Positions 47,201 through 58,150 of a stretch of DNA of 64,000 nt are shown here, in pieces. Source of the stretch: Blastobasis lacticolella. Taxonomy: Eukaryota; Arthropoda; Insecta; Lepidoptera; Blastobasidae. The stretch covers positions 7,638,501 through 7,702,500 of the forward strand of contig LR990053.1 of the NCBI GenBank assembly GCA_905147135.1, in the 5' to 3' direction. The notes under the pieces are model-generated. The model was given only the letters and a program-made list of their open reading frames with translations, did no database searches and was not told the DNA's origin. Each line of letters begins with the position of its first letter. Positions within the stretch are counted from its first letter, which is position 1. The translations under genes and the position numbers were made by a program.

Positions 47201-50200
47201 AATGCGTAATTTGTTCCTTTGTAATGTATGTAAGACAAAAGCACCCACGCATTGAACCACAGAACATATGAAACATTGGACGGGTGTCGCCCACACGCGG
47301 GCGCGCCGCTGCGTCACCCGAGGGCGTGGATGGCGCAACGGCCTCATGGGGACATTATTATTAAGCCAAAAATGTGGCTTACGATTTATATAAAGCCCAT
47401 GGATGGATTGGTTACATAATATGCACCGTATACTGCTTTGTCGGGATTAGAATAGGTAGCTTTTGTCCGCATAGGATGCGGCAACTAAACGTACCGATTC
47501 TTTCACTGGAACAAGATTAATTAAAATGTACAGAATGGGTAATAAAGACTACAATGGAAGGCAATTAATCGTCGTTCGTCTGTCATATTAATGCTGCCGT
47601 GTGCAGTCGGCTATCAATTTGCATAGCGCCTGCTTCGACTCTCTTTTGATCCGTAAAAAACGATTCGGAGTGAGAATTCACAGGTCGAATACGTATGAGT
47701 GCCGTAAACGCCCTTACTCTTTTTTTTATTTCGAGTCTAAAGAAGAAAAAAAAAGCTAAAATCTGCCTACCGGCTTCGCCGTGGTCTGATAAAGAATTAT
47801 AATTATTTTCATTTAGGACTTATTTTTTATTTTTATTAATTAAAGTAATTGTCATTTTACTAATTCAAATTATTAATAGCACCTACAGTTTAATTTATAA
47901 ACTTTGAGTAACTAATAAAAGAAATAAAATGATGATGAGGGAACTGTGTCATCTAACTAGCTAACTATCTTTATAAAACCCAAGTATTTGATCAAATCAT
48001 TTTGTAACAAATGTATAGATAAATATTTTATTTATTCAAACAAAATCTTACAATATATAGCAGTTAGGTAATTATAAACTAAACATCCGTATCAAAAAGC
48101 ACTTCGTCTAAACTTCTGCTCCACTCCTGGCCACTCCCGATGCAAAGGTGCCCATAACACTAGCAGCGTTGCCACGCTGGATAGCAATGGACAGCCTCTG
48201 CAGCAAGAATGACCCAGAGCGAGGATCGCCGCCTCTCTCCCTCATTCGACGGCCCACCTCTTTAAAGAAAATCCTCGCATCCTTACACCAGCAACCTGTT
48301 GTTTCTGCGGCGAGTGGGATGAATAAATACTGGCCTTGCAACTGTAATGTATAGATTGTGTAAATGAAGTATTTTATATTATTATATTAAATAGATATTT
48401 AATATTGTCTGTCATAGTAATGGAAATGTAAGTCATAGTTTTCCTTTAAGGTAAAGCTGTACATACTTACTAAACGAAGTCTCCTTAAGAAACTTACTCA
48501 TAATATTTGTGTCTAAGCAAATAAGTACGTAGGTATTTTGAAATGTACTACAGTCGGGATTCGTTTTTGATTATATTAGATTAACGCTTTTATGGGTTCT
48601 AACTTTCGACTACTTTCGACTATTATAGGTTAATTGTTGAAATATTACAAAAGCTTTTGCACTCATTTGGGCAACGGTCACTTGTTTGTGTCGGAGCGGA
48701 AAACAACCCGAGAACAATGGTCTTTTTCTTGTTTCCCCGCTCTATTTCGAAAAACCGTCTCTTTTCACAGACAATAATTTCCCGACAAAAATAAAGAGTT
48801 TTTGTACCTACATATCTTTGTTCCCGATTTCCCTCTCTGTATTAGTAAAAGAACAAACTTCTATCTAATGGAAAATGCTTATGTTTAGCTAAATGTAAAA
48901 TCCGACTATTTGACTAGCTAATGAAAAGGAAAACTTCAAGAGTATTTGTCTGTCACTAGATCTGAGGCGGTGTCTGCTTTTGGGATCATAAATAAATTAG
49001 GAACACGTAGTTGGACCAGCGCTTAGGACAGCTTTTCCTTTACTTGCCTATTTCTTACTATACCTAATGTATACCTAACTACTGTAAATTGTCTGTGACC
49101 ATCCTTATACCTTAAGTACAATTAGTTGCTGTTCTAAATATAACGCCTCAATAAACAGTCAATCAGGGTAACCTTATGAGTTCTGCAAGTCCATGAATAA
49201 TCATTTTTCCTTCTTCGGTGCTCAAGACATTAACCTTGCGTTATTTTCTTAGAACAAAATTGTTGTATTGTGATAATTTTATTGTGTTGCTTTATTTGTA
49301 CAATACAATGCTTGTTTGTTTTTCCATGATCATTTTGGTAAGGCATTGTACTATGGTTTGACGTCGTGTTTGTTTAAGCCATTCATTACTTTCGTTTGTT
49401 TGACAAATGGCAGTTGCACCGTTGACCCGGCTTGACGCGATCGTGCGCGTCGCCGCAGCCGCGTTTCGCGAGTTCGCGACCCGTTCGTTATCATAGTCTC
49501 GAATGTATCAGTTATCAGGTCGATAAAGGATTGTGATTTACAATTTTTTACCTCTGAACCATTTTCGCAAATCACCTTGTTACAGTGCAACAAAGCTGGT
49601 GTTCATATGGGCAACATAAAGGTTCATATGGCAATCTTGTTAGAAATAACTTCGATATTCCGATTCGAATACTTTTGCGGGAGACGTGTCTTTGTAGAAA
49701 AGAAAAATTTGCTTTGCACTTAAAATACATAACAATAATTGCCTATCCATTGTCGCGGTGACATAAACCCTACGCAGATATTATCCCGCCGTCCTCAAGC
49801 CGGCATTAATTTAATTATCTTGTAACGAAGTGTCGATTCACTCGGCGAGATTGTCGGGTTGCTCCCCAAAACGCTTTGGGGCCGAGCCGGAGGTGTAGAC
49901 CGACTTACGTTTTGCAGAATCCCTTTAATTTGGAGCCGGGATTAATTACACGTGCGTCTTTTGCGTCAGCTGTTACACGGGGCTTCGTCTGCGCAGAGTC
50001 TTTCCCCAGGGTCCAAGGTATTGCCGAACCGAATTAGAGGCGGATATGCTGAAGACGAAGTAGGAGCGTGGGAGCTTAGTGGTAAAGGTATCCGACTCGC
50101 GAGCGAGAGGTACCGGGTTCGAATCCTTGCCGCCATGTACCACTCTTTACTGAGTTATGTGTACATTCGTTGTACACTAATAACCGACGCTGTTACGGTG

Positions 50201-53200
50201 AGGGAAAACGTGATGAAACCTGCACATTCAGGCGGCTGAATGTGTAACCGTGATCCAATCTAATCAGGTTCCCCTGATAGCAGGGTCGCGGAGATAAGAT
50301 GGCAGTCGCTCCCCTGTAATTACCTGATCTGCCAAATCCTGGATCATGGTCTAGGCTCTCGTGCGGGAAAGCTTAACCGGGACATTAACGTCAAGATGAT
50401 TATTTTTTTTTACGCTGAAGACGAAGTAGTGATGGAAGATTAGTAAACCTGGACCCTGCCGGGACTGACCGCTAGCATGATGGAATGGATACTGATGATT
50501 CTTAAAGACTGGACATTTTGTCAACTAACAATATCCAAACATCTTCACTAACTTTCACAATCAATATTGAAGTGTTAGTTTTCCATTATTCTATATATTG
50601 TAGCGCAATTATCGTAAATTTAATTTATAAATTGACGTATCGTGTAACGGTGTAGCGTCAGCCAGACGAGTCTCGAGTGTCTGCACACTGCGCGGGGCCC
50701 CCGGACGACAGGAAACACATCCCGGAAGAATTAACCCGCCGCCGCTCGCGCCCCCCGCCGGCTTATTTGCATCCACATACATAAATGCATCCATCGCGTC
50801 CTGGTACCTCCAGTAGCGACACCATGAACCCTAATCCCCATCACAGATTGAAACAGTCTCCGTTTGAGTACACACTTGTGAACAGGTGTTGTTTAGTCAC
50901 GTTCGATTAGGATTCAAACTAGTCTATTATAGTTCAGTATATTGGCAATTTAAATCATTGTATTCGAATTATCTGTTCCCATTATTTTCCAATGAATTTC
51001 AATTCGTTTCAAGTAAATAAAATCGTTGTGTCCGATAGCAATGCGAAAATGAAACCTGTTTAATAACCTAATCTACGCGCTACGGCGTGAATGAGCGTCA
51101 AATTACTTAAACAGTTAGTTAGGATTCAGTGCGCTTCACCTACGCCCTCGCCGGCGACCGATGAAAGTGTGACAAAATAGTGAAATCAGTTGGGTTTCAG
51201 CTCTAGCAATGAAATGAACCGGCCGTAATAAGTGGGCGATTATCCGAACGGCGACATGGAGACTGCGTTCTTTCGACAGTTGCTTCGCTTCTTGCGGGTA
51301 CATAACCAACTTGATTGTCATAAAGACTAACACTTATAATATGCATATTACTAACTTAATTGTATAAGTACTCGTATATGCTGTTTAAGTATGTACTGAA
51401 AATCAAAGGAAAAGCTTTATACAGAGTAATTTATAGTTGCTTATTTCATACCTATTTATTTATGTTTATTATTCAATTATATCTACAACGTATGTATTTC
51501 GTATAGTAATCATAACGATCATACTCTGATTGTTTTGTCCACATAATTATGTAGATGATGTTGTGAGATGTATCCGATATGATCCTTATAGCCAACATCC
51601 TTTTAGTAATTGACTTAGGCCGGCGCCATACGAACGCAATTTTTAAGTTGTGTGTTCGTTCAATACTAGTTCTTCTGAAATTTATACCATTTTGCGTCGC
51701 GGGCCGTGTGATCGAAACCTTCATTTTATATGAAAACGAATGCAGATCAAATTACGCGATCGAAATTCTGCCCGTTTCTCCTCACAAAGTTACGCTCCTG
51801 TGGCCTCGGCTTTATTTTGACCTTTGACAAACGTTACTGTAAAACTTCTAACTTCGACTTATGCTTATGTTATTTAAAGGTCGTAAATAAAAGGCAGCCT
51901 GATTCCTGTATCATCGAGATTACGCGTATAAAGCAACACTATCAGCATCTTCGATGTCGATCTCGGCCCCAGTCTTCTGATCATAACCGAAAAGTTACTT
52001 TCCCTATCACTAGAATTTTGCGTTTTTCACATTTGACGAACTTCTCCATGCCTTAACCAAGGGCCGACTTCTCGGACAGTCGTCATCATCTCGGTAGTGA
52101 ATCCCGGTTGCGCTCTCGCGCGGCACGCCTTCCTACTCTTGTTCGTCCACTTCGTTGGATCTCCAGCATCCTTGATGGTGACTTTGCTGGCACGCATGTC
52201 AGTCGACGAGTCAGTCAGTTTACGACATTTAGCCATCGATTCTCGAGTTGGCCTCTCCTTCTCGTGCCTGGCGGGGGTGGTATGACCAGACATTTGTTCC
52301 CTACGTAATTTGCCTTCTTTTCACCTTTTCTTTCCATAATCCATAATCTCCACGCTTGGCAGGCGGGTTGGAGATCGCAGTATTAAAATATAACAATGGA
52401 AAATGCTGCTGCCCATTTCCAGACAACGGAGACTCTTTATCTTTTGCCTCGAAAAAATTAGTCGCCTTATACGACACCCATGAGTGTAAGGGGTTGGTGC
52501 TATTCTACTCTGCCGGACACCACACGGCCAAGGACTAGCCTATTTCAGATATATTTTGCAAACTGTAGGTAGCTAATAGTCGCCGAACAAATCCTCCACC
52601 AACCCATGTTCCTGTCAACCTCTCGCATACGAGTGAATCACGGGAGATGCGCGCAGCAGAGGCTCCATTCCACGCGCACACTTTCTTTACTTCCTATAGA
52701 TTTTTGTTGCCAAACAGTCTCAAGAATGCTACTTTGTACCCTTTGCAGGCGACGAAGGCGTTTCTGGACGCGCTGAGCGAGTGCGGCGCGACGTGCGTCT
52801 CTCGCGCCACCGCTGTCAAGTTCCTGCTCGCGCGCAAGTTCGATGTGGCGCGCGCTCACGCCCTCTGGCGGCAACACGAGGCGACGCGAAGGAGAGAAGG
52901 CCTCACCAAGTTCGAGCCATTCGAGGAGCCACTCAAATCGGAGCTAGAGACTGGAAAATTTACTATACTCGTGAGTGTATTTTTTATTTATTTAATGTAA
53001 CATCTTTCATCTCGCTTTCCTGCTATGTGGGAATGATTTCGCGAAGGACGGAAGTGTGTAACAGGAAATCAGGGACGCGACACCTGGGAATGTGATAATT
53101 TAGGAATGTGAACACCTGGGACTAATTTGCTCGGACCAATAAGTGCGCGCTATTTTCCACACACGTATTTATTTCGAATTCGAATCGTATCCGTTTTGGC

Positions 53201-56200
53201 GGCCCTTGTAATCCTATGGAAGTTTTCGCCCTGACACGTTTTCGGTTCGAATTCGGTACGTTTTCGATACGGGAATCACTCACTTCGAGTTTTTGACTGA
53301 AGATGAAAATGAGGATGAGACGAATACGAAAGATGTGTCATGTAGAGTTATTACGCACTTCAAGGTGATAGCTCTCATTGAATTACGTAGAATGCTATAA
53401 ATGCTCTACATTGGAATAAAGAAAAATTATAAAAAAAATATTAAACGTAAATATTTCCAAAATTCCTTCAGAGAAGTTAGACATGAGGATATTATGAATC
53501 ATTTGAGGTATATTTAAAGAAAAAGCATTTAGCTGTATCCTATTTAGAGGAGCCCAAACTTGGTGTGGTTTGAAAATAGATAATGCCTTAATGTCATGTT
53601 GTGGTATATTTTTGGGAAAGTATAAAGCCAGGAAAGCCCTTTCATTGGATACGCCACTCGATAGGTTTCGGAAAAATATTTTTCCCTTACAAAATAACTA
53701 TGACGTCATCATTCCATTTACTCTGCAGCTGACTGTACATGCTAAGCCCTCCAATGCGAAAACCACTCTATACTGTGTTATATTTGACGACTAGTTTAGA
53801 CACCCAGTATCTTGGAGACCGTATCTGGGGCTGACTCACCAAATTGGAGCTCTCGAGGAAGCTCGGGAGTGTCATGCGCAACGAATAGTTTCGGTTAATT
53901 AGCAGACTAAACGGTGAAAGGTGACGGCCGACGGATATCCTGTTGCTTTCTATTCTATATCTTGCATTATGTAGCGAAGTAATAATGCTATCTCAAATTA
54001 AGTAGAGGCGGTATCTGGGGCTCTACGAGTTCGAGGAGCCGCTCAATTCAAAGCTGGAGTCAGGCAAAACTTTTCGTGAATTTTAATGCTGTTACTAGTG
54101 GAAATGAGATCCCTAAGTGTGCTTCCTACCTACATTCCTACCCCCCTCCTTTTTGACGATTGACAGAGATATTTAATGTCCTAATCAATAAATAAATTTT
54201 GAATTTTAAGAAAAGTATGTAGAGTGAAATTGAGTGATACAGTGAAAAATACAGTTATCCGTGAAAGGTGTGGCATGAAAGACGATGTAGTGGCAAAAAT
54301 AGAAAAAAGGATGATGAGATTGTTCGGGCATGTAGAGCTAATGGATGAAAGAAGATTGACGAAAGATGTACGACCCAAAAAAATATTCACTGATCAGATC
54401 AGTAATGTTCTCAAAAAAGCTGGGGTCCAAAGTGGCAATAACAAAAGAAGATGTATGAAAAGAGTTGTGGATATATGCGAGGCTAGGGAGTTGTGTCAGG
54501 ACAGAGCAAAGTGGCAGTCTATAGTTTCTGCCTACCCCACCTGTGGGACACAGGCGTGAGCTTTATGTATGTACTTTACTAGTGGACTTTACTAGTAATA
54601 CACAAGAATAGAACTGACCAAAAAACTGTTCAATTACTATCTATATACGCATATAAAACTTTCAATAATAAATTGAGTAGCGAAAGTAGAAAATCCATTT
54701 CTATGTGCGGAAACCACCGACCGCGAGCCCTACTCGCAGTTGTCCGGTTTTTATTGACTTTGCCATCGCCCACAGGCTGAAGCCACAAGCAGCCGCCCAC
54801 TCAATGTTTAAGTAACACAAATATTCCGCATTTGCGAAATTTATAACATGAACCATTTCAATCAACATTTATTACCGATCACATTGTTTTACGTGACTCT
54901 TGTAACGTACGAATGATTCCATAGATAATAATAATAGTCCTTTATTCACATACAATTTGTACATTACTTAGTTTGGTACACTTGTAGTATGTAGAATTAA
55001 CATTAGTACAAATTAATTGTTGAAACCTGATATCCAAACTAGGCAGAATCTTAGAGATCAGTGTTCTACTGTAAAGCCAAAGATGTGTTTTATGGTTACA
55101 ACCACATTGAGCGTTACCTATACATGAATTATACATATAAATTGTTACAAAGACAAGCCTATTAAACTTGATACCTACATATAACGTTTATAAATGATTC
55201 ATGTAAGGTTGTTTTATTTGCAGCCGTCGCGGGATGCGACTGGCGCGGCGATCGCGGTATTCACAGCAAACAAACATTTCCCGGCGCAGACATCACACCA
55301 GACCACGCTACAGGTAATTTGTAACTCTCGTGTTACATTCAAATTACAGCAGCTCTTAACACTTAAGTGTCCACCAGAGCTTGGTGTGAGCCTCCTCCAG
55401 TCGAGTGGAGGGTTTTGCCAAACACATAATCGAAAACTATGATAACTGAGGTTCTAGCTGACTCGCCTGTATTGTAACTACGAGTGTTATAAGTCATTAA
55501 AATAGTAGCCTTGTAAGACGTCTATATAGCGGAAGGATATTGATTTTTTTGTCTGCCTTACAGTTCCATCACATGACAAAAAACCTAGAAAGGTTATTGA
55601 ACAGATAAAACGATGATAACAAAAAAGGATAAAATAACAGCATTCATTCAAGTATAGATAAGTATCAATTATCTATCACTTTATCATGTAGAGATCATTA
55701 TTATCATTCATTTATACTACAACTAGTGGACCCGGCGCGACTTGGTTCGCGTGCCTACTTTACCCTTTTACCCTTTTTTCTTGCTTATAAACCTTTCTCT
55801 TGAATCACTGATCTGAATCTGAAGAGGTTTTTTATTTATTTGTTAGAACGTGCTAATCTTTGGAACTGCCAGTCAGTTTGAAAAATATTTCTGTACATGG
55901 CCGTCTAGAGAAGGACATAGGCTATATTTTCAAAAAGAAATCTGTTAGGGCAGTAATTTATATATAGAGCATGCTCGCTTGGCACCACGTGATTTAAATC
56001 TTATATATAATTAGATTAAAATCACTGTAGTGGAGTCGTGAATTTTTTATTAAAATTTTGAACGATCATTATCATTATTTACGTTAAAATCTTCATTACA
56101 CATCACTATCACTGGATCAACAGTCAATACACATGATAATATCTATCTGCAGTATGAAACTTCATGCATGAATAATATAAATGCCGGCGTAAGTACATTG

Positions 56201-57005
56201 TGTTAGTCGTTCATGGAATCACAAACAACGATCTGATGAGTTGCGGCATGCAACATTAGTGGTTTGAGAATAAGGTTGCATATGTCATTTGGAGATGTGA
56301 ATAAAGGACAGCGAGGAGGGACAGCAAAGTTATGCTATGCACTCTGTTGTGATTGAATTTTCTTTTCGGCACCCGGGCATTCATATCACTAATTAACTAG
56401 TGTTGCATTACTTTCGGGTATTGTAGTTTGAAATTTGAAGTCTAATAGACTATGTATTAGTTTATCCAATTTCGATCAGTGGAAGCCTAATTGGCTCTGT
56501 CCTGCCAGTATTATTTTAAAATAAAATACCACATTTTAATGAAATATTGAACAACAAATTAAACTACTCAGATGGCAGATGAACAGCCACGCACTTTCAG
56601 TGGAAAACGGTGGCTTTTATCCATAGCTGCTGGTCTAATTGCTACTGTAAATAAATTGGGAGCGACTCCCGAGCCTTGGCAGGGCACTTTCAAAAGAAAC
56701 AATTTTTAACGGATTAATTGCGGAATCGCGTATTGATAGGGTCCTGCCACCAGTACATCCAGTTTTGTTCATTTCATATGCCTTAAAAACGTGCATGTCG
56801 ACGATCGATAAGACACCCTAATATAAGGCCATTAAAGGTGATTCTGCGTTGTATTGTTTGACAGGGCGTTGTCTACCAGCTTGACGTGGCATTGCAGTCG
56901 ACGGATACGCAGCGCGCTGGCCTCGTGTTCATATACGACATGACGGACTCAAAATATACCAACTTCGATTATGAGCTCTCCCAGAAGATACTTACCATGC
57001 TCAAG
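41218..57005 (+). CDS. PTPN9: PTPN9 / PTP-MEG2-type tyrosine phosphatase, 5' part
   Basis: Four phase-0 exons: 41218-41250, 52749-52970, 55224-55313, 56865-57005, 162 codons in all, then GTAAGT. Introns are 11.5, 2.3 and 1.6 kb. The joined protein starts MAVALSPDQEL-ATKAFLDAL, followed by the CRAL-TRIO N-terminal helices (AVKFLLARKFDVARAHALWR), GLTKFEPFEEP, ETGKFTIL, SRDATGAAIAVFTANKHFP, and the CRAL-TRIO core (QRAGLVFIYDMTDSKYTNFD). This order and the exon joints follow vertebrate PTPN9 closely (EEPLRSE, SGKFTIL, GLVFIYDM). The Sec14-like domain binds phosphoinositides or phosphatidylserine and targets the phosphatase to secretory vesicles; the C-terminal PTP domain dephosphorylates NSF and receptor targets (family knowledge). 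The rest of the domain and the whole PTP domain are not found up to 64000, so the gene runs off the right edge. The Drosophila relative is Ptpmeg2. Confidence 0.92.
41251..42039 (+). other. Start of PTPN9 intron 1
   Basis: Donor TTG/GTAAGT at 41251. The interior shows open frames with hydrophobic or low-complexity translations and no known motif. Nothing else recognised. Confidence 0.45.
42040..42365 (+). mobile_element. LINE tail fragment
   Basis: Shifting frames read AVMEWYPRK near 42270 and HIRWKDELRLTAG near 42297, typical of the C-terminal end of a lepidopteran LINE reverse transcriptase. Very worn. Confidence 0.45.
42600..43190 (+). mobile_element. RTE-type LINE fragment
   Basis: KTEYVVGCSTGIEVET (42685), KKTDKFKYS (42750), EPVSASWVNSG (42818), CDPKIPVMLKG (42860), ...ADKIEEDRLGWFGHVSRK (about 43095-43147). 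The blocks are in RTE thumb and tail order, with several frame changes. Same family as 27420-27918. Confidence 0.65.
43191..44109 (+). other. PTPN9 intron 1 spacer
   Basis: No gene or bounded element recognised. Confidence 0.4.
44110..44255 (+). mobile_element. CR1/Jockey-type LINE tail (short)
   Basis: CTTCAAGCCTAGAGTGAATA, GGCACTCATGCTACATCTTC, then GGTCAAATGCAAGCC and an A run near 44243: the same 3' end as 10680-10800. Only the last ~140 bp remain. Confidence 0.6.
44256..45219 (+). other. PTPN9 intron 1 spacer
   Basis: An open frame at 44371-44589 (MCSIPESMSLGHYAKCVNHD...) has no recognised relatives. 44739-44776 is a stem (GATAAGGTAG and CTACCTTATC, 44742 and 44765 areas). Otherwise nothing. 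Confidence 0.35.
45220..45610 (+). mobile_element. CR1/Jockey-type LINE 3' end
   Basis: Second decayed copy of the tail seen at 10404-10800: GGCGCTGTCGGTCTTCTACA, GCATGACCTCATTCCGCC, TTCATCCTTATGTCGTG, TCAAGGCTAGAGTGAATAGG. Multiple indels. Confidence 0.6.
45611..48107 (+). other. PTPN9 intron 1, no feature recognised
   Basis: Long AT-rich stretch. A 19-bp palindrome CCAACCCTGCTAGGGTTGG lies at 46696-46714 and a CpG-rich patch at 47280-47345. No coding sequence supported. Confidence 0.4.
48108..48341 (-). mobile_element. Retroelement coding remnant
   Basis: The minus frame reads FIPLAAETTGCWCKDARIFF, RRMRERGGDPRSGSFLLQRL, SIAIQRGNAASVMGTF. The AIQRGNAASVMGT ending resembles the extreme C-terminus of some LINE reverse transcriptases. 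Short and isolated; class by memory only. Confidence 0.5.
48342..50047 (+). other. PTPN9 intron 1 spacer
   Basis: No gene. A CpG-rich patch is at 49420-49495. Nothing else recognised. Confidence 0.4.
50064..50413 (+). mobile_element. tRNA-derived SINE, 350 bp, 16-bp target duplication
   Basis: Flanked by perfect 16-bp direct repeats GCTGAAGACGAAGTAG (50048-50063 and 50414-50429). The head has an A-box-like GAGCTTAGTGGTAAAGG and a perfect B box GGTTCGAATCC (50116-50126), as in a tRNA. A body and a T-rich end follow. It is the least damaged member of the family also seen at 14672-15165, and its 3' region resembles the interior of the MITE dimer at 7354-8188. Confidence 0.92.
50430..52026 (+). 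other. PTPN9 intron 1 spacer
   Basis: GC-rich stretch 50640-50770 (GCGCGGGGCCCCCGG, CGCCGCCGCTCGCGCC) in an otherwise AT-rich intron. No gene or bounded repeat is evident. Confidence 0.4.
52027..52300 (-). mobile_element. RTE-type LINE C-terminal remnant
   Basis: The minus frame has MSGHTTPARHEKERPT, then DMRASKVTIKDAGDPTKW and SRKA, the same tail pattern as 3080-2890. Adjacent on the right is the truncated retroposon. Confidence 0.6.
52341..52530 (+). mobile_element. ~255-bp retroposon, copy E, 5'-truncated
   Basis: Begins within the family at CCATAATCTCCACGCTTGGC and runs to CCGGACACCACACGGCC. It lacks about the first 70 bp. The 5' truncation supports a reverse-transcription origin. 52531-52748 has no further feature. 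Confidence 0.75.
52749..52970 (+). CDS. PTPN9: PTPN9 exon 2: CRAL-TRIO N-terminal helices
   Basis: 74 codons between CTTTGCAG and GTGAGT, both phase 0. GC-rich, unlike the intron around it. Encodes ATKAFLDALSECGATCVSRA through LLARKFDVARAHALWRQHEA and RRREGLTKFEPFEEPLKSEL to FTIL. Confidence 0.92.
52971..54020 (+). other. PTPN9 intron 2, first part
   Basis: No gene. The phrase GTATCTGGGGCT occurs at 53821 and again at 54011, just before the exon-like relic. Confidence 0.4.
54028..54076 (+). pseudogene. Possible relic of PTPN9 exon 2 end
   Basis: TTCGAGGAGCCGCTCAATTC and onward reads FEEPLNSKLESGK against exon 2 FEEPLKSELETGK. Ten of thirteen residues match, and four of the differing codons are silent third-base changes (CCA/CCG, TCG/TCA, CTA/CTG, GGA/GGC). 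No donor site follows in frame, so it is not a working exon. Confidence 0.55.
54205..54575 (+). mobile_element. LINE reverse-transcriptase C-terminal remnant
   Basis: The plus frame reads NTVIRERCGMKDDVVAKIEK, MMRLFGHVELMDERRLTKDV, TDQISNVLKKAGVQS, ARELCQDRAKWQSIVSAYPT. This is a known lepidopteran LINE tail pattern. Related pieces lie on minus at 58136-57921 and, last part only, at 60175-60280. Confidence 0.7.
55224..55313 (+). CDS. PTPN9: PTPN9 exon 3
   Basis: 30 codons, TTTGCAG before and CAG/GTAATT after, phase 0. Reads PSRDATGAAIAVFTANKHFP then AQTSHQTTLQ, aligning with the vertebrate segment around RDPTGASIALFTARLHHP. 54576-55223 and 55314-55726 hold no other feature. Confidence 0.9.
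55727..56050 (+). repeat. Old lepidopteran dispersed repeat
   Basis: ACTAGTGGACCCGGCGCGAC, TTGGTTCGCGTGCC, TTATAAACCTTTCTCTTGAA, GGCCGTCTAGAGAAGGACAT, ATAGGCTATATTTTCAAAAA. Resembles a repeat very common in butterflies and moths. A possible tail of the same family is at 61000-61092. 56051-56864 shows nothing further. Confidence 0.5.
56865..57005 (+). CDS. PTPN9: PTPN9 exon 4: CRAL-TRIO core
   Basis: 47 codons, TTGACAG before and AAG/GTAAGT after, phase 0. Reads GVVYQLDVALQSTDTQRAGL then VFIYDMTDSKYTNFDYELSQ and KILTMLK. The following vertebrate segment (starting GAFPARLKKV) is not found in the remaining 7 kb, so intron 4 extends past the window or its next exon is too diverged to see. Confidence 0.92.
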
Positions 57006-57229
57006 GTAAGTGCCTTCGCTATGATATTTAATGGTTTACCACGATAAAAGTAAGCAGGTAGTCAACATTTAAGCAAGCCCCAAATTGAAGCGAAGCTTGT
57101 GTAATTTTGTGCAATGTGTAATTTAGCGATTTGTGTTAACGTTTTAGATGCCAAACGCAATGTACAGTCTCGTAGTGTCAGTGTGGGTTTTGGTATTAAT
57201 ATTATTTGGTTTGGTTGTTATACTACTGA

Positions 57230-57850
57230 ATATTTTCCCTGAGAACGCTCATAGAGGGATACAGATCAAAGAACACGCCTCTACATTTCATGTTTCTAGT
57301 CATGCAGAAGGCCTTTGACTGTTTCCTATTAACTGGTGGGCGTTGCGATCCAATTAAGGCCTATGTTGAGGTACCTGTACCCTTTTATTATCCGGGACAT
57401 GTACTGTACCACGATTCCAATTCCATATGACTGCTGTTGGTGACACCAACCCGTCCCATGTTGCTGTTGGGGTACACCAACCAGGGCTCCGTGGTCAGCC
57501 CATTTCTCTTCAATGTGATATTTATTAGACTTATCTAGCACCCAAGATTACCATGAGAGAACACACGGCCTGCCACAGTATGCAACAGCGCAACCGGGTA
57601 CATCGACAATGGCACAAATAACCGAAACGCCCACATTCGCTGTAACCTTCACATCCATGACATCGCAGAAAAGTTGCAAGCTGTCTTCGATGGTATGGCC
57701 AGGTATCGCGCAGCCCGGAAATTAAGTGGGGAACAGTACTGGCTTGAGATGCGTGCCAACAAACTCCGCACCAAGAATGCCGAAGACCAATCGAAGTGGA
57801 TAATGAGAAGTACGAAAGCAGATCCCGGGCCCTCGAGAGCATAACCGGGA
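57230..57850 (+). mobile_element. RTE-type LINE fragment in PTPN9 intron 4
   Basis: Shifting plus frames: QKAFDC (57303), WWALRSN (57336), TAVGDTNPSHVAVGVHQPG (about 57431-57487), then the tail MRANKLRTKNAEDQSKW (57750) and KADPGPSRA. Palm to C-terminus with indels. Confidence 0.6.
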
Positions 57851-57889
57851 TTGACTAAAATGTTGATCCTGACACCTCTTTTACATTCA

Positions 57890-58140
57890 TACATCTTTCA
57901 GACATTTACGCCGGTTGAGATTACCTAACCAGCCCTTTTTGGATAAGGTAATTTATTTGATCAGTACACGTCCTTCTTGGGAGCCTTCTGCCAACCCTTC
58001 CATTCGCATTAGCATGATAGATACCTTTCGTAAGCCGTGTTTCATCCATCCTGTCCACGTGACCAAACCATCTCAGCATACTTCTTTCAATCCTAATCAC
58101 TACATAATCCTTCAGCTCACAACGAACTCCAATCATATAC
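57890..58140 (-). mobile_element. LINE C-terminal remnant
   Basis: The minus frame reads MIGVRCELKDYVVIRIERSM, LRWFGHVDRMDETRLTKGIY, then TDQINYLIQKG, the same family as 54205-54575. Confidence 0.7.
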
Positions 58141-58150
58141 TAATATATAC

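Noticed and set aside
57540..57894. Minus-strand open frames over the intron 4 LINE
   Set aside because: Shadow frames of the plus-strand RTE fragment.
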